Under the pieces are notes generated by a model. It did not search any database. It was not told where the DNA came from and saw nothing but the letters and a program-made list of their open reading frames with translations. Positions 1-9,808 of a stretch of DNA of 29,340 nt are shown in pieces (positions within the stretch are counted from its first letter, which is position 1; each line of letters begins with the position of its first letter). The position numbers and the translations under genes are program-made. The DNA comes from JBICIG01 sp043101605. GTDB taxonomy: Bacteria; Planctomycetota; Phycisphaerae; Phycisphaerales; UBA1924. The stretch lies in contig JBICIG010000062.1 in NCBI GenBank assembly GCA_043101605.1, forward strand, positions 1-29,340, read 5' to 3'.

Positions 1-1
1 C

Positions 2-673
2 TCGGAGATCGAGACGCTCGAGCGGATCACGATCCTCACGGAACTGCGCACGGGGGAGTTCGATGTGCTCGTCGGCGTGAACCTGCTGCGCGAGGGGCTC
101 GACCTGCCCGAGGTCTCGCTGGTCTGCATCCTCGATGCCGACAAGGAGGGCTTCCTGCGCAGCCCCACGAGCCTGATCCAGACGATGGGGCGTGCGGCCC
201 GCAACGCCGACTCGCTGGTGGTGATGTACGCCGACACCATGACCCCCGCGATGAAGAACGCCATCGAGGAGACCGAGCGCCGCCGGGCGAAGCAGATCGC
301 GTACAACGAGGAGCACGGCATCGTGCCGCGGACGATCGCCAAGCCGGTTCGGCGGGGGATCGAGACGCAGATCCGGGCGCGGAAGGTGGCGCGCGAGGCG
401 CTCCGCGATGCCGAGGAAGCCTTCGAAGCGGGGGAACTGGCGCGGACGCTCGAAGACGAGATGCTCAAGGCGGCCGAGAACCTCGAGTTCGAGCGGGCCG
501 CCGAACTCCGGGATCAGGCGGTGGCGCTCAAGAAGCTGATCGAGGAGGCCGGTGAGGAAGCACGGATCACGCGGGGCGAACTCGAGGAGGCCCTGAGCGG
601 CAAGGCCGCCAAGCGCAAGCCGGGGATGCCGGGCTCGCGGTCCGGGAGGCGGAAGAAGTCGGGCAAGCGGTGA
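2..673 (+). CDS. uvrB: UvrABC system protein B, C-terminal part (5' truncated by window edge)
   Basis: The frame is open from the left edge and encodes the last 223 residues of UvrB, the damage-verifying helicase-like subunit of nucleotide excision repair. Visible are the conserved NLLREGLDLPEVSLV segment, the LDADKEGF motif and helicase motif VI as QTMGRAARN (about residues 60-68 of the part seen). Near residues 157-186 is the UVR domain (LEDEMLKAAENLEFERAAEL), which contacts UvrC or UvrA. The last 30 residues form a basic Arg/Lys/Gly tail. The beta-hairpin and Walker A lie upstream of the window. uvrA follows after one small gene, so the two repair genes sit in the same short cluster. Confidence 0.97.
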   Translation, partial: SEIETLERITILTELRTGEFDVLVGVNLLREGLDLPEVSLVCILDADKEGFLRSPTSLIQTMGRAARNADSLVVMYADTMTPAMKNAIEETERRRAKQIAYNEEHGIVPRTIAKPVRRGIETQIRARKVAREALRDAEEAFEAGELARTLEDEMLKAAENLEFERAAELRDQAVALKKLIEEAGEEARITRGELEEALSGKAAKRKPGMPGSRSGRRKKSGKR

Positions 674-706
674 GCGGGGATCGGCCTTCCCACGCGAGGG
701 GCGGCG

Positions 707-712
707 TACCCT
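707..712 (+). promoter_or_regulatory. Candidate -10 box (TACCCT) for a leaderless gene
   Basis: TACCCT ends 10 bases before the ATG at 723. No Shine-Dalgarno sequence lies between them and no clear -35 box is seen. It matches the TAnnnT pattern in the same position ahead of several other genes in this window. Confidence 0.45.
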
Positions 713-722
713 GTGGTCCGCG

Positions 723-1046
723 ATGATGCACTCGCCCAACAACCGGTCCAGCTTCGCCCGTCGCCTGGGCGTCTACCTCTTCGGCGTGGCGATCGGGCTG
801 GTGATGCTCGGGGCCCTGCAGGCGCGGCGAAACCAGGCGGCTCAGCGGCTCGAAGCCGAGAAGCAGCGCGAGCAGGAACGCCGCGAGCAGCTTGTCGACC
901 GCGAGAAGACCACTCCGGGCGAGTCGGCCGCCGATCAGCCGGATCAGCCGGATCAGGCGGGCCGAGCCGACGACGGGGACCCCGGCGCGTCGGAGGACGC
1001 CCGGGCGAGCGAGCCGGATGGAGGCGGCGACGACGCGGGCGGCTGA
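723..1046 (+). CDS. Small membrane-anchored protein between uvrB and uvrA
   Basis: This 107-residue protein is not recognised as a named family. A short basic N-terminus is followed by one hydrophobic segment (about residues 14-33, LGVYLFGVAIGLVMLGAL), then a charged Glu/Arg/Gln helix likely to form a coiled coil (about 34-62), then an acidic disordered Asp/Gly/Glu tail. The tail contains three DQP-type triplets written by a tandem 9-base repeat (gatcagccg, 933-959). The predicted topology is inner-membrane anchored. The start could be 723 or the next ATG at 726. There is no ribosome binding site, but a TACCCT -10 box lies just upstream. Its place between two repair genes may be chance. That it is a real gene is an inference from composition, the promoter and the fit between neighbours. 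Confidence 0.6.
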   Translation: MMHSPNNRSSFARRLGVYLFGVAIGLVMLGALQARRNQAAQRLEAEKQREQERREQLVDREKTTPGESAADQPDQPDQAGRADDGDPGASEDARASEPDGGGDDAGG

Positions 1047-1069
1047 ACCGGCGTGCGGGCCGCGCCCGC

Positions 1070-1075
1070 TACCAT
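1070..1075 (+). promoter_or_regulatory. Candidate -10 box (TACCAT) for uvrA
   Basis: TACCAT lies 63 bases before the uvrA GTG, giving a leader of about 57 bases that ends in a good Shine-Dalgarno. The same hexamer occurs ahead of rplU (8362), the lipoprotein (8855) and the DUF3754 gene (11012). No LexA-type operator was recognised. Confidence 0.4.
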
Positions 1076-1138
1076 CGCCGGGCGCGGCGGGCCGTCGGGT
1101 GCATCGGCGGCGATCTTCGTGATGAGGGAGCGAGACCC

Positions 1139-4363
<3,225 letters not shown>

Positions 4364-4464
4364 GGCCGGTCAGGGCCGGCTGGCCTCTGTCAATCTGCGC
4401 AAACCTTGCCGAATTTTCCCTCTGGATTGGTGGTGCGGGCCGGAATCGGTGGCACCTTCGATGG

Positions 4465-4497
4465 CAGGTTCCTGACCCGAACCTGCACCCCCGGTGC
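4465..4497. other. Two adjacent small hairpins upstream of the PEP-CTERM gene
   Basis: CAGGTTC (4465-4471) pairs with GAACCTG (4479-4485), and GCACC (4485-4489) pairs with GGTGC (4493-4497). They lie in the 197-base gap after uvrA. They could be the uvrA terminator or part of the leader of the next gene. There is no T-tract, so the role is open. Confidence 0.25.
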
Positions 4498-4560
4498 GTG
4501 ACCGCACTCGTGACGGACCGGGGACCACATCGAAACCATCTCGTGGGGAGAGGAGGCGAT

Positions 4561-5193
4561 ATGCGCGCAGTCGTTTGCGTCGCGTCGGTCGCTGCGCTCT
4601 CCGGGGCCGCGACGGCAGAGATGACCGTTTTCGAGAACCGGGCGGACTTTGCCGCCCAGATCCAGATCGACATGTCCGAGAGCTTCGAGACGCTCACGGC
4701 GGATCGTGCGCTCATCTACCAGGAGTTCAACCTCCCGGGCGTCCGCGTGACCTCCGCCGGGATGATGGGCGTCTTCAACAGCCCCACCGGCGGGCACCAC
4801 GCCACCAGCGGCACCCAGCACATCGCCGTCTCCGGCGGGCAGGGTGCCCCGGGTGTCATCCAGTTCGACCTCGCCGAACCCACCACGGCGTTCGGCATCG
4901 ACATCACCGACTTCGGCGACCGCAACCCGGGCCAGCTCCGGTTCTGGGTGGACTTCGGCGAGGGCAACACGCCCATGGTCGTCGTCGACGCCACGCCCCT
5001 GCGCCCCGACGCGGAGGAGATCTTCATCGGCTTCGCGCAGACCACCCCCTTCAACCGCATCTTCATCGAGTCGACCGCTCCGGCCGACGGCTTCGGGTTC
5101 GACTCGCTGACCCTGGGCAACACGATCCCGGCGCCCGCTTCGGCCGGGCTGCTCGCCCTGGGCGGTCTGGCGCTGGCCCGGCGTCGCCGCTGA
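4561..5193 (+). CDS. Secreted PEP-CTERM-type (PAP variant) sorting-domain protein
   Basis: This 210-residue exported protein has an N-terminal signal peptide (residues 1-20, cleavage likely after ATA). A beta-rich middle follows, with motifs such as VIQFDLAEPTTAFGIDITDF and FGFDSLTLGN that resemble the lectin-like beta-sandwich domains common in PEP-CTERM proteins. The C-terminus is a sorting signal: IPAPAS, then the helix AGLLALGGLALA, then RRRR. Such signals are processed by an exosortase, which is not in this window. The ATG at 4561 has GAGAGGAGG four bases upstream. A GTG at 4498 in the same frame is less likely, because it would put 21 polar residues before the signal peptide. The function of the mature protein is unknown; surface or extracellular matrix attachment is inferred. 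Confidence 0.85.
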   Translation: MRAVVCVASVAALSGAATAEMTVFENRADFAAQIQIDMSESFETLTADRALIYQEFNLPGVRVTSAGMMGVFNSPTGGHHATSGTQHIAVSGGQGAPGVIQFDLAEPTTAFGIDITDFGDRNPGQLRFWVDFGEGNTPMVVVDATPLRPDAEEIFIGFAQTTPFNRIFIESTAPADGFGFDSLTLGNTIPAPASAGLLALGGLALARRRR

Positions 5194-5200
5194 CCGAACC

Positions 5201-5228
5201 GACTCCCCCGGGTTCCGCCCGGGGAGTC
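5201..5228 (+). terminator. Terminator-like hairpin after the PEP-CTERM gene
   Basis: GACTCCCCCGGG (5201-5212) and CCCGGGGAGTC (5218-5228) form a nearly perfect stem with one bulged C and a five-base loop, starting seven bases after the stop codon. No T-tract follows. A second hairpin (GGCGGCG 5249-5255 with CGCCGCC 5271-5277) lies just downstream. Confidence 0.55.
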
Positions 5229-5323
5229 CGAACAACCCATGCCCACCCGGCGGCGGAGCGCTCGTGGCTTCGCCGCCTTCCATTTCTGGGCCGATCCATC
5301 TTCGAGCCCGATGAGTGATTGAA

Positions 5324-5348
5324 CGAGCCGCGACGGTGAGGAAGCGGT
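5324..5348 (+). repeat. 25-base dispersed repeat, copy 1
   Basis: The unit begins CGAGCCGCGACSGTGARGRA and ends GCGGT. This copy differs from copy 3 (23373) at two of 25 positions. It lies in the gap between the stops of two converging genes and faces an inverted copy 45 bases downstream, so the pair could fold into a large hairpin. Confidence 0.7.
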
Positions 5349-5393
5349 CTTCCCGCGCTTCGGCTCTGGTCTGCGATGCTCGCACGACCCGGC

Positions 5394-5418
5394 ACCGCTC
5401 CTTCACGGTCGCGGCTCG
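5394..5418 (-). repeat. 25-base dispersed repeat, copy 2 (inverted)
   Basis: Read on the minus strand, this copy differs from copy 3 at one of 25 positions and from copy 1 at three. Together with copy 1 it forms an inverted pair just before the end of the ABC permease gene, an arrangement like REP/BIME elements and possibly a two-way terminator. Confidence 0.7.
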
Positions 5419-5429
5419 TCCGCGGCTCA

Positions 5430-6761
5430 TCAGTCGTGACGCAGGGCGACGATCGGGTCCTGAGCCGCGGCCTTCATCGCGGGATAGATCCCGAAGATCA
5501 GCCCGGTCAGGGTCGCGACGGTGAAGCTCAGGACGACCGCCCACATGGGGATGTCGGTGGGGAGCTGCACATTGCCGTCGAAGAAGTGCCCGATGAACGG
5601 GGCGGTGGGCAGCCAGTTCATCATCGGCTCGAGCCCGAGGCTGAGCCCGACGCCCACGACCACGCCGATCAGCCCGCCGATGGCGCTGAGCACGCTGGTC
5701 TCGACGAGGAACTGGGCGGTGATGTGCTTGCGCGTCGCGCCGATCGCCCGGCGGATGCCGATCTCCCGCGTGCGCTCGGTGACCGAGGCGAGCATGATGT
5801 TCATGATCCCGATGCCGCCGACGAGCAGTGCGATCGCGGCGATCGAGCCGAAGACGAGATTGCTCGTGACCGCTTCCTTCTTCGCCGCTTCGAGCAGTTC
5901 GTAGGGGACGATCAGCCCGATGTCGGTCAGGTCCGGGTGGCGGACCTCCATGATCCGGCGGATGCGGGCCTCGTCATCCAGCACGCGATCGCGGCTGGGG
6001 CTCGAGACATACACCTCGGAGATCTGGACTTCCGACGCGCTCAGCCCGCCGCTCTGGCGGCTGATCGTCTGGTCGCCGAACATGATCCGGGCCGTGGTGA
6101 TCGGGAGGTGCACATCGAGGTTCAGGTCGCGCCCGACCAGCGCGCCCCCCGCTCCGCCCGAAAGCCCCACCGGCTGCAGCACGCCGACAACCCGGAAAGT
6201 GCTCGAGTCGATCCGGATCGTCGAGCCCAGCGGGTCGTCGAACGGGAAGAGCTCCTTGGCGACCTCGCTCCCGATCACGCACACCGCCGACTGGTTGTCG
6301 AGGTCCTCCCGCGTCAGGTAGCGCCCGCGGCGGACGCGGAGCTTGGCCAGGTCGAGCAGCCCGGGCGTGGTGCCGTACGCCTGCGACGCCTGCCGCCGAT
6401 CCCCCCGGAGGATGTTGCTCCCGACCTTCTTGACCGGAACGATCGCCTCGGCATCGGGGAAGTTGGCTTCCAGTACGCGGAGGTCGTCGCGGGTGATGCC
6501 GTACTTGGCCAGCAATGATTGCTGCTGACCCGCCTGCTGCTGAACGGCTTGGGGGGGCTGCTGTGAGCGAATGATGATGTTGCGGGCGCCGAGCTGCTCG
6601 ATCTGCGTGAGGGCGGCCTGCTTCTTGCCCTCGCCGATCGAGACCATGGTGATCACCGCCGCCACGCCCAGGATGATGCCCAGGGCCGTCAGCAGCGAGC
6701 GCAGCCGATGGATCCAGAGGTTCTTGAGCCCCAGCCGCATTGTTTCGAGAAGGAACGCCAC
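5430..6761 (-). CDS. MacB/FtsX-type ABC transporter permease
   Basis: This inner-membrane permease of the MacB/LolCE (type VII ABC) superfamily has 443 residues. It has an N-terminal helix (about 23-42, LLTALGIILGVAAVITMVSI) followed by SIGEGKK. A large periplasmic MacB-like domain runs from about 50 to 310. The FtsX core has three helices, with the typical GGIGIMNIMLASVTERTREIG and GIRRAIGAT motifs, and the gene ends ALRHD. The start chosen is the GTG at 6761, which has GGAGG four bases upstream; longer open reading upstream lacks support. No ATPase or membrane-fusion partner gene lies beside it, so it must pair with subunits encoded elsewhere. Family members export peptides, lipoproteins or drugs; the substrate here cannot be told. 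A run of glutamines (about residues 60-75) lies at the start of the periplasmic part. Confidence 0.9.
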   Translation of the reverse strand: MAFLLETMRLGLKNLWIHRLRSLLTALGIILGVAAVITMVSIGEGKKQAALTQIEQLGARNIIIRSQQPPQAVQQQAGQQQSLLAKYGITRDDLRVLEANFPDAEAIVPVKKVGSNILRGDRRQASQAYGTTPGLLDLAKLRVRRGRYLTREDLDNQSAVCVIGSEVAKELFPFDDPLGSTIRIDSSTFRVVGVLQPVGLSGGAGGALVGRDLNLDVHLPITTARIMFGDQTISRQSGGLSASEVQISEVYVSSPSRDRVLDDEARIRRIMEVRHPDLTDIGLIVPYELLEAAKKEAVTSNLVFGSIAAIALLVGGIGIMNIMLASVTERTREIGIRRAIGATRKHITAQFLVETSVLSAIGGLIGVVVGVGLSLGLEPMMNWLPTAPFIGHFFDGNVQLPTDIPMWAVVLSFTVATLTGLIFGIYPAMKAAAQDPIVALRHD

Positions 6762-6870
6762 GCTGCCTCCGCCTGGGCCCGGAACGGGCTCGCGGATCGT
6801 ACCGGTCCGGCGGTGCAAAGGTGGCACCGCCTTGCATCCGGGGCCCATCCCGGCGACAGTCTCTCTCGCC

Positions 6871-7173
6871 ATGCCGCGCGCCAACCGGACAGGAAGGGTC
6901 GGGATCGAAGTGGGGGCCGAGACCGAAACGCCCCGCGGCTGGACCTACGCCGTGCGCATCGAGCGGGGCGATGATCGCTCCGACCACGAGGTCCATCTCT
7001 CCTGGGCGGATCACGACCATTGGTGCGGCGGGGCGCGCCCGCCCTCGAAACTGGTGGAGTATCTGCTCCGCTGGCTGCTGGAGCGTGAGCCCGATCGCGT
7101 GCTGCCGGCGCGTTTCGACGCGGCGACGATCAGACGCTGGCGCCCGGAAGTCGACGACGAGATCGCGCTCTGA
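6871..7173 (+). CDS. Conserved small hypothetical protein
   Basis: This 100-residue soluble protein has no signal peptide. Notable motifs are IGIEV near the N-terminus, RGWTYAVRIE, HEVHLSWADHDHW, and a C-terminal LPARFDAATIRRWRPEVDD. The pattern resembles a small protein I associate with planctomycetes, but I cannot name a function. The ATG at 6871 lies 110 bases from the divergent permease start. There is no Shine-Dalgarno; a weak -10-like CAGTCT ends eight bases upstream, so the gene may be leaderless. The same frame stays open upstream, but there it overlaps the permease gene on the other strand. Confidence 0.7.
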   Translation: MPRANRTGRVGIEVGAETETPRGWTYAVRIERGDDRSDHEVHLSWADHDHWCGGARPPSKLVEYLLRWLLEREPDRVLPARFDAATIRRWRPEVDDEIAL

Positions 7174-7523
7174 TCGAGCGAGCCGTCGTCAGCTATTCGG
7201 AGCGCAAAGGGATCGGTTTCGCGCGCACGCTCGGCGTTCGACGCTTGCTTGAGAAGGACGGCGCACCCGCCGATCCGGTGTCGGATCCACCGCGGCCGAG
7301 TGTCACGGAACTGTCACGGCGGGCGCTCCTTTGGGCGAATCGGGCATCCGGAACGCCCCGGCTAGCGAATCAGACTGGGTTGTCAACCCCAGAAACGCCA
7401 AAATCACCGATTTCCGGGAAGAGGCGTGAACTACTGACGAGTTTCTACGCATGAGTTGGTGGAACAGCCGATTGCGAGGGCCCGAGAGCGTTCGCGAGAG
7501 GCGCAGTGTGAAGGAGGACCGCC
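7174..7523. other. 350-base gap with one inverted repeat, no convincing gene
   Basis: No protein gene is supported here. A near-perfect inverted repeat, CTGGGTTG-T-CAACCCCAG (7375-7392, one extra C), could be an operator or a weak terminator. The stretch around 7360-7450 is less GC-rich than its surroundings, as a promoter region for the gene at 7524 would be, but I could not fix a -10 box. The direct GTGTCACGGAACTGTCACGG (7301-7320) holds two close TGTCACGG copies, possibly a regulator site. Confidence 0.35.
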
Positions 7524-7784
7524 ATGGATCGCCGCGATGAAAACCTCCCGGAAGACCGGCTCTTCGAGGCCAGCGACGCTGTGCTCGAAGCCGTCGCCGA
7601 GGTGTCGGCGAGGAACGGCGGCGTCTGTCCCTACCCGCCCGACCTGATGGGCACCGAGGAGCAGCCCGAAGCGTTCGTCCCCTTCACCCGGGACGAGATC
7701 GAAGCCGCGAGCGAGTTCCTCATCCGCCTGGGCGTGCTTCAGGCCAAGAGCCCCTCGAGCGGGTCGGCCGAGCCCGGTCTCTGA
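7524..7784 (+). CDS. Small acidic hypothetical protein
   Basis: This 86-residue soluble protein is rich in Glu and Ala, with no signal peptide or membrane segment. The family is not recognised. The middle has a Cys-Pro-Tyr-Pro-Pro turn (about residues 35-39). The second half (DEIEAASEFLIRLGVLQAKS) looks like an amphipathic helix pair of the kind seen in small regulatory or adaptor proteins; this is only a resemblance. The ATG at 7524 has AAGGAGG with six bases of spacing, the best ribosome binding site in this part of the window. A strong terminator begins 20 bases after the stop, so it is probably transcribed alone. Confidence 0.75.
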   Translation: MDRRDENLPEDRLFEASDAVLEAVAEVSARNGGVCPYPPDLMGTEEQPEAFVPFTRDEIEAASEFLIRLGVLQAKSPSSGSAEPGL

Positions 7785-7804
7785 CGCCAGACCCATTCCC
7801 CGCT

Positions 7805-7835
7805 CGGGGCGGGTGACCGCCCGCCCCGGGTTTTT
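7805..7835 (+). terminator. Rho-independent terminator
   Basis: CGGGGCGGG (7805-7813) pairs perfectly with CCCGCCCCG (7820-7828) around a six-base loop, followed by GG and five T. It ends the transcript of the 86-residue gene. Confidence 0.9.
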
Positions 7836-7839
7836 GAGA

Positions 7840-7980
7840 ACAGAATCCCCTTCAGAGAAGAGGACCCCAACGGACCCCAACGAGTCGACTCCTCTGATCC
7901 CCTCTCCTCCCCTCTGACTCGACTCCAACAAGGTCCTCTTCGTCCCGCGACCGGGCTGGCAAACGCCGGCCCGGTCGTTT
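7840..7980 (+). ncRNA. Candidate structured small RNA between two terminators
   Basis: Between the terminator at 7805-7835 and a second strong hairpin lies a block with nested symmetry. GAAGAGGACC (7857-7866) is perfectly complementary to GGTCCTCTTC (7932-7941). Inside it, GAGTCGA (7882-7888) is complementary to TCGACTC (7919-7925). The inner loop is a pyrimidine-rich C/T tract, and a GACCCCAAC-type direct repeat lies on the left arm. The hairpin at 7949-7976 with GTTT follows eight bases later and would be the terminator. A read-through leader fragment is the alternative. No promoter could be fixed. Confidence 0.35.
7949..7980 (+). terminator. Terminator-like hairpin closing the candidate small RNA
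   Basis: GACCGGGCTGGC (7949-7960) pairs with GCCGGCCCGGTC (7965-7976), 12 pairs including one G-U, around the loop AAAC, followed by GTTT. The T-tract is short. Confidence 0.6.
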
Positions 7981-8050
7981 CTCTGGCGAGGCCCGCGAAC
8001 CGTGGCCGCGTGGTCTGGCGGCAACTCGTCGGACACAAGACTCGGCGCAG

Positions 8051-8090
8051 AAAAAGTTGCCGGGGTGCGGAGAGAACCGCACGCCCGGCA
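8051..8090 (-). terminator. Terminator-like hairpin with T-tract on the minus strand
   Basis: Read on the minus strand, TGCCGGG-CGTGCGG pairs with CCGCAC-CCCGGCA (plus-strand arms 8058-8070 and 8077-8090, one bulge, six-base loop) and is followed by ACTTTTTC. It has the form of a rho-independent terminator, yet no minus-strand gene is known upstream of it. Confidence 0.5.
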
Positions 8091-8361
8091 CGCGGAGGGG
8101 GCTGTGAATCGTCCGGTCTGGCCCGTTGGGGCCCGGGGTCCCGGCATGGACCGGGAGGGCCTTGGCGGGGGCCGACGGTCGTCGGCGGCGGGCTTCGGTC
8201 GGTCCCGGCTTGCACTCGGGACGCCTTGCCAAGTAGTACCCGTCACGATCTGGAGAGTTCCCCCTTCATCCGATTTCCCCGAGGAAACTTTCGGGGTCGG
8301 GCGGCACGGGCCCCGGCGGGCCAATTCGGGCCCGGGGCGTTGCCGGGGCGGGTCGGAGCGC
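8091..8361. other. Non-coding GC-rich stretch with many small hairpins upstream of rplU
   Basis: No protein gene is supported. Short perfect stems follow one another: GGCCC/GGGCC (8120-8133), TCCCGG/CCGGGA (8139-8156), GCCGAC/GTCGGC (8171-8186), GTCCCG/CGGGAC (8202-8222) and CCCCGA/TCGGGG (8277-8296). GTTGCCGGGG occurs at both 8056-8065 and 8339-8348. It might be a structured RNA on the minus strand ending at the terminator above, or simply GC-rich spacer. It did not match what I know of RNase P RNA, tmRNA or SRP RNA. Confidence 0.3.
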
Positions 8362-8367
8362 TACCAT
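8362..8367 (+). promoter_or_regulatory. Candidate -10 box (TACCAT) for rplU
   Basis: TACCAT lies 47 bases before the rplU start. The resulting short leader would contain a hairpin, CCCGCGG (8377-8383) with CCGCGGG (8389-8395), just before the ribosome binding site, possibly an L21 autoregulatory leader. No -35 box is clear. Confidence 0.4.
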
Positions 8368-8414
8368 TGCGGTCCCCCCGCGGGCTCACCGCGGGCGAGT
8401 TCCGGAGCATGTCC

Positions 8415-8744
8415 ATGTTCGCGATCATCGAAGAGTCCGGCGGTCAGCGCCGCGTCGCCCAGGGCGATGAGATCCTGATCGACCTCTACAACGGCGGCGA
8501 GTCGTCCAAGGGCGACGCCATCTCGTTCGACCGCGTCCTGCTCGTCGGCGAGCCCGGGGCGGAGAACGCGAAGATCGGACAGCCGCTCGTCAGCGGTGCC
8601 AAGGTCACCGCCGAGATCCTCGAGCCCCTGGTCATGGGCGACAAGCTCGACATCTACAAGTTCAAGCGTCGCAAGGGCTACAAGCGCAAGACCGGTCACC
8701 GCCAGCGATACACCGCCGTCCGCATCACGGGCATCACCGGCTGA
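8415..8744 (+). CDS. rplU: 50S ribosomal protein L21
   Basis: L21 is a large-subunit protein that binds 23S rRNA. The start MFAIIEESGGQRRVAQGDEI matches the family's usual M(Y/F)AIIETGGKQ opening. The middle (FDRVLLVG, IGQPLVSGAKVTAEI) and the basic end (DIYKFKRRKGYKRKTGHRQR) are typical. With the ATG at 8415 it has 109 residues, close to the usual 103. An ATG at 8409 would add Met-Ser, but the GGAG at 8404-8407 is only one base from 8409 and seven from 8415, so 8415 is chosen. rpmA (L27), its usual neighbour, is absent, and a strong terminator follows, so rplU appears to be a single-gene unit. Confidence 0.95.
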   Translation: MFAIIEESGGQRRVAQGDEILIDLYNGGESSKGDAISFDRVLLVGEPGAENAKIGQPLVSGAKVTAEILEPLVMGDKLDIYKFKRRKGYKRKTGHRQRYTAVRITGITG

Positions 8745-8787
8745 CCCCGCGCGGCGACGCCCGCGTTCCACACAAAGTTCACAATCG

Positions 8788-8817
8788 CGCCCCGGTCTCC
8801 ACAGACCGGGGCGTTTT
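8788..8817 (+). terminator. Rho-independent terminator of rplU
   Basis: CGCCCCGGTCT (8788-8798) and AGACCGGGGCG (8803-8813) form a perfect 11-pair stem with a CCAC loop, followed by TTTT (8814-8817). Confidence 0.95.
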
Positions 8818-8854
8818 AGTGTCGGTTGCGGCGGGGGGGTTGGGCGGGCCCGGA

Positions 8855-8860
8855 TACCAT
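8855..8860 (+). promoter_or_regulatory. Candidate -10 box (TACCAT) for a leaderless lipoprotein gene
   Basis: TACCAT ends six bases before the ATG at 8867, so transcription would begin at or next to the start codon. No Shine-Dalgarno fits in the gap. Confidence 0.55.
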
Positions 8861-8866
8861 GCGACG

Positions 8867-9766
8867 ATGACCCATCCCACACGCTCCAACGGATTGGCCG
8901 CGGCGATCGTCGCGGCGTGTGCGCTCGCTCTCTCCGGCTGCGGCAAGGAAGCCGACACCACCGCCGACGACGCCAAGAAGGCCGACTCGACCGGGCAGGC
9001 GTCCGCCACACCGGCGACCGAGACCCGCACGCTCGGCGACTACGAACTCCGCATCCGCGACCTCGCCGGCGAGGGCGGCAAGGGGCAGCGGGCCGAACTG
9101 CTCCGCAACGGCACCGTCGCGTGGTCGCGGCAGAGCGCTTCGTTCACGATCGGCGGCGGGCGCGAGGACGCCCGCGAGAGCGTCGGCGTCCACCAGGACA
9201 TCACCGGCGACGGCACGCCCGACCTGGTGCTCATCGATCATTCCGGCGGAGCCGACTGCTGCTCGACCTTCATCCTGCTCAGCCTCGGGCAGCAGGTCGA
9301 GGAACTGGCGGTCATCGATGCCGGGCGGGGCGAGGGCGCGCACTTTGCCGATCTCAACCGCGACGGCTCGTTCGAGTTTGTGGGTCGGGACTGGACCTTC
9401 AGCGGCTGGAACGCCACGCCCGCCAACAGCCCCGCGCCGCGGATCGTGCTGTCGTGGAACGGCGCGTTCTACGAACTCGCCCCGGGGCTGATGCGCACCA
9501 GCGCTCCCTCGGACGCGAAGTTCGAAGAACTGGGGCTGGAGATGCTCGGGGCGCAGTCTTGGTCGCGCGGCAAGCCGCCGGCGAGCTACTGGGCAGCCGC
9601 CCTCGACTTCATCTATTCCGGTCACCGCGACACCGCCGAGCGGTTCCTGATGCTGACCTGGCCCGAGGATGTCGAGGGGCGTGACGCGTTCGTCGCCGAG
9701 TTCATGCGCAAGCTCGAGGAGAGCCCGTACTACGCGCAGCTCGCCCAGGCCCAGAGCGGCGGGTAA
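8867..9766 (+). CDS. Hypothetical lipoprotein with calcium-loop-like repeats
   Basis: The product has 299 residues. The N-terminal signal ends in the lipobox LSGC (residues 22-25), so Cys25 should be lipidated. A disordered Asp/Thr/Ala linker follows. The core has two segments like VCBS/FG-GAP loops, HQDITGDGTPDLVL and FADLNRDGSFEFVG, each an acidic D-x-x-x-D-G loop before a beta strand, and between them an unusual GADCCST pair of cysteines. The C-terminal part (about 215-299) is helical. It is anchored in a membrane and faces the periplasm. The function is unknown; calcium binding is inferred from the loops only. It converges on the asparaginase-like gene with a 42-base gap. Confidence 0.85.
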   Translation: MTHPTRSNGLAAAIVAACALALSGCGKEADTTADDAKKADSTGQASATPATETRTLGDYELRIRDLAGEGGKGQRAELLRNGTVAWSRQSASFTIGGGREDARESVGVHQDITGDGTPDLVLIDHSGGADCCSTFILLSLGQQVEELAVIDAGRGEGAHFADLNRDGSFEFVGRDWTFSGWNATPANSPAPRIVLSWNGAFYELAPGLMRTSAPSDAKFEELGLEMLGAQSWSRGKPPASYWAAALDFIYSGHRDTAERFLMLTWPEDVEGRDAFVAEFMRKLEESPYYAQLAQAQSGG

Positions 9767-9808
9767 GACCGCGAGCCGTCGCGACGATCTCGATCGTACG
9801 AACCAACC

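Noticed and set aside
713..1138. Upstream extension of the uvrA frame
   Set aside because: The extra part overlaps the small membrane-protein gene in another frame and is Arg/Gly-rich noise; the GTG at 1139 has a good ribosome binding site.
4448..4470. Possible sigma-54 promoter (GGCAC...GGC) before the PEP-CTERM gene
   Set aside because: The spacing gives GG-N10-GG and not GG-N10-GC, and nothing similar stands before the second PEP-CTERM gene.
7245..7454. A 69-codon plus-strand frame in the gap before 7524
   Set aside because: No ribosome binding site or -10 box at its start, and the composition does not look like protein.
7431..8324. Long minus-strand open frame over the 7524 gene and the gap after it
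   Set aside because: It runs through a perfect terminator and antisense to a gene with a strong ribosome binding site; the protein is Arg/Pro/Gly-rich without domains.
8050..8400. RNase P RNA, tmRNA or SRP RNA in the gap before rplU
   Set aside because: A GAGGAAAC at 8281 recalls the RNase P P4 region, but the rest of the conserved core is absent, as are the tmRNA and SRP signature segments.
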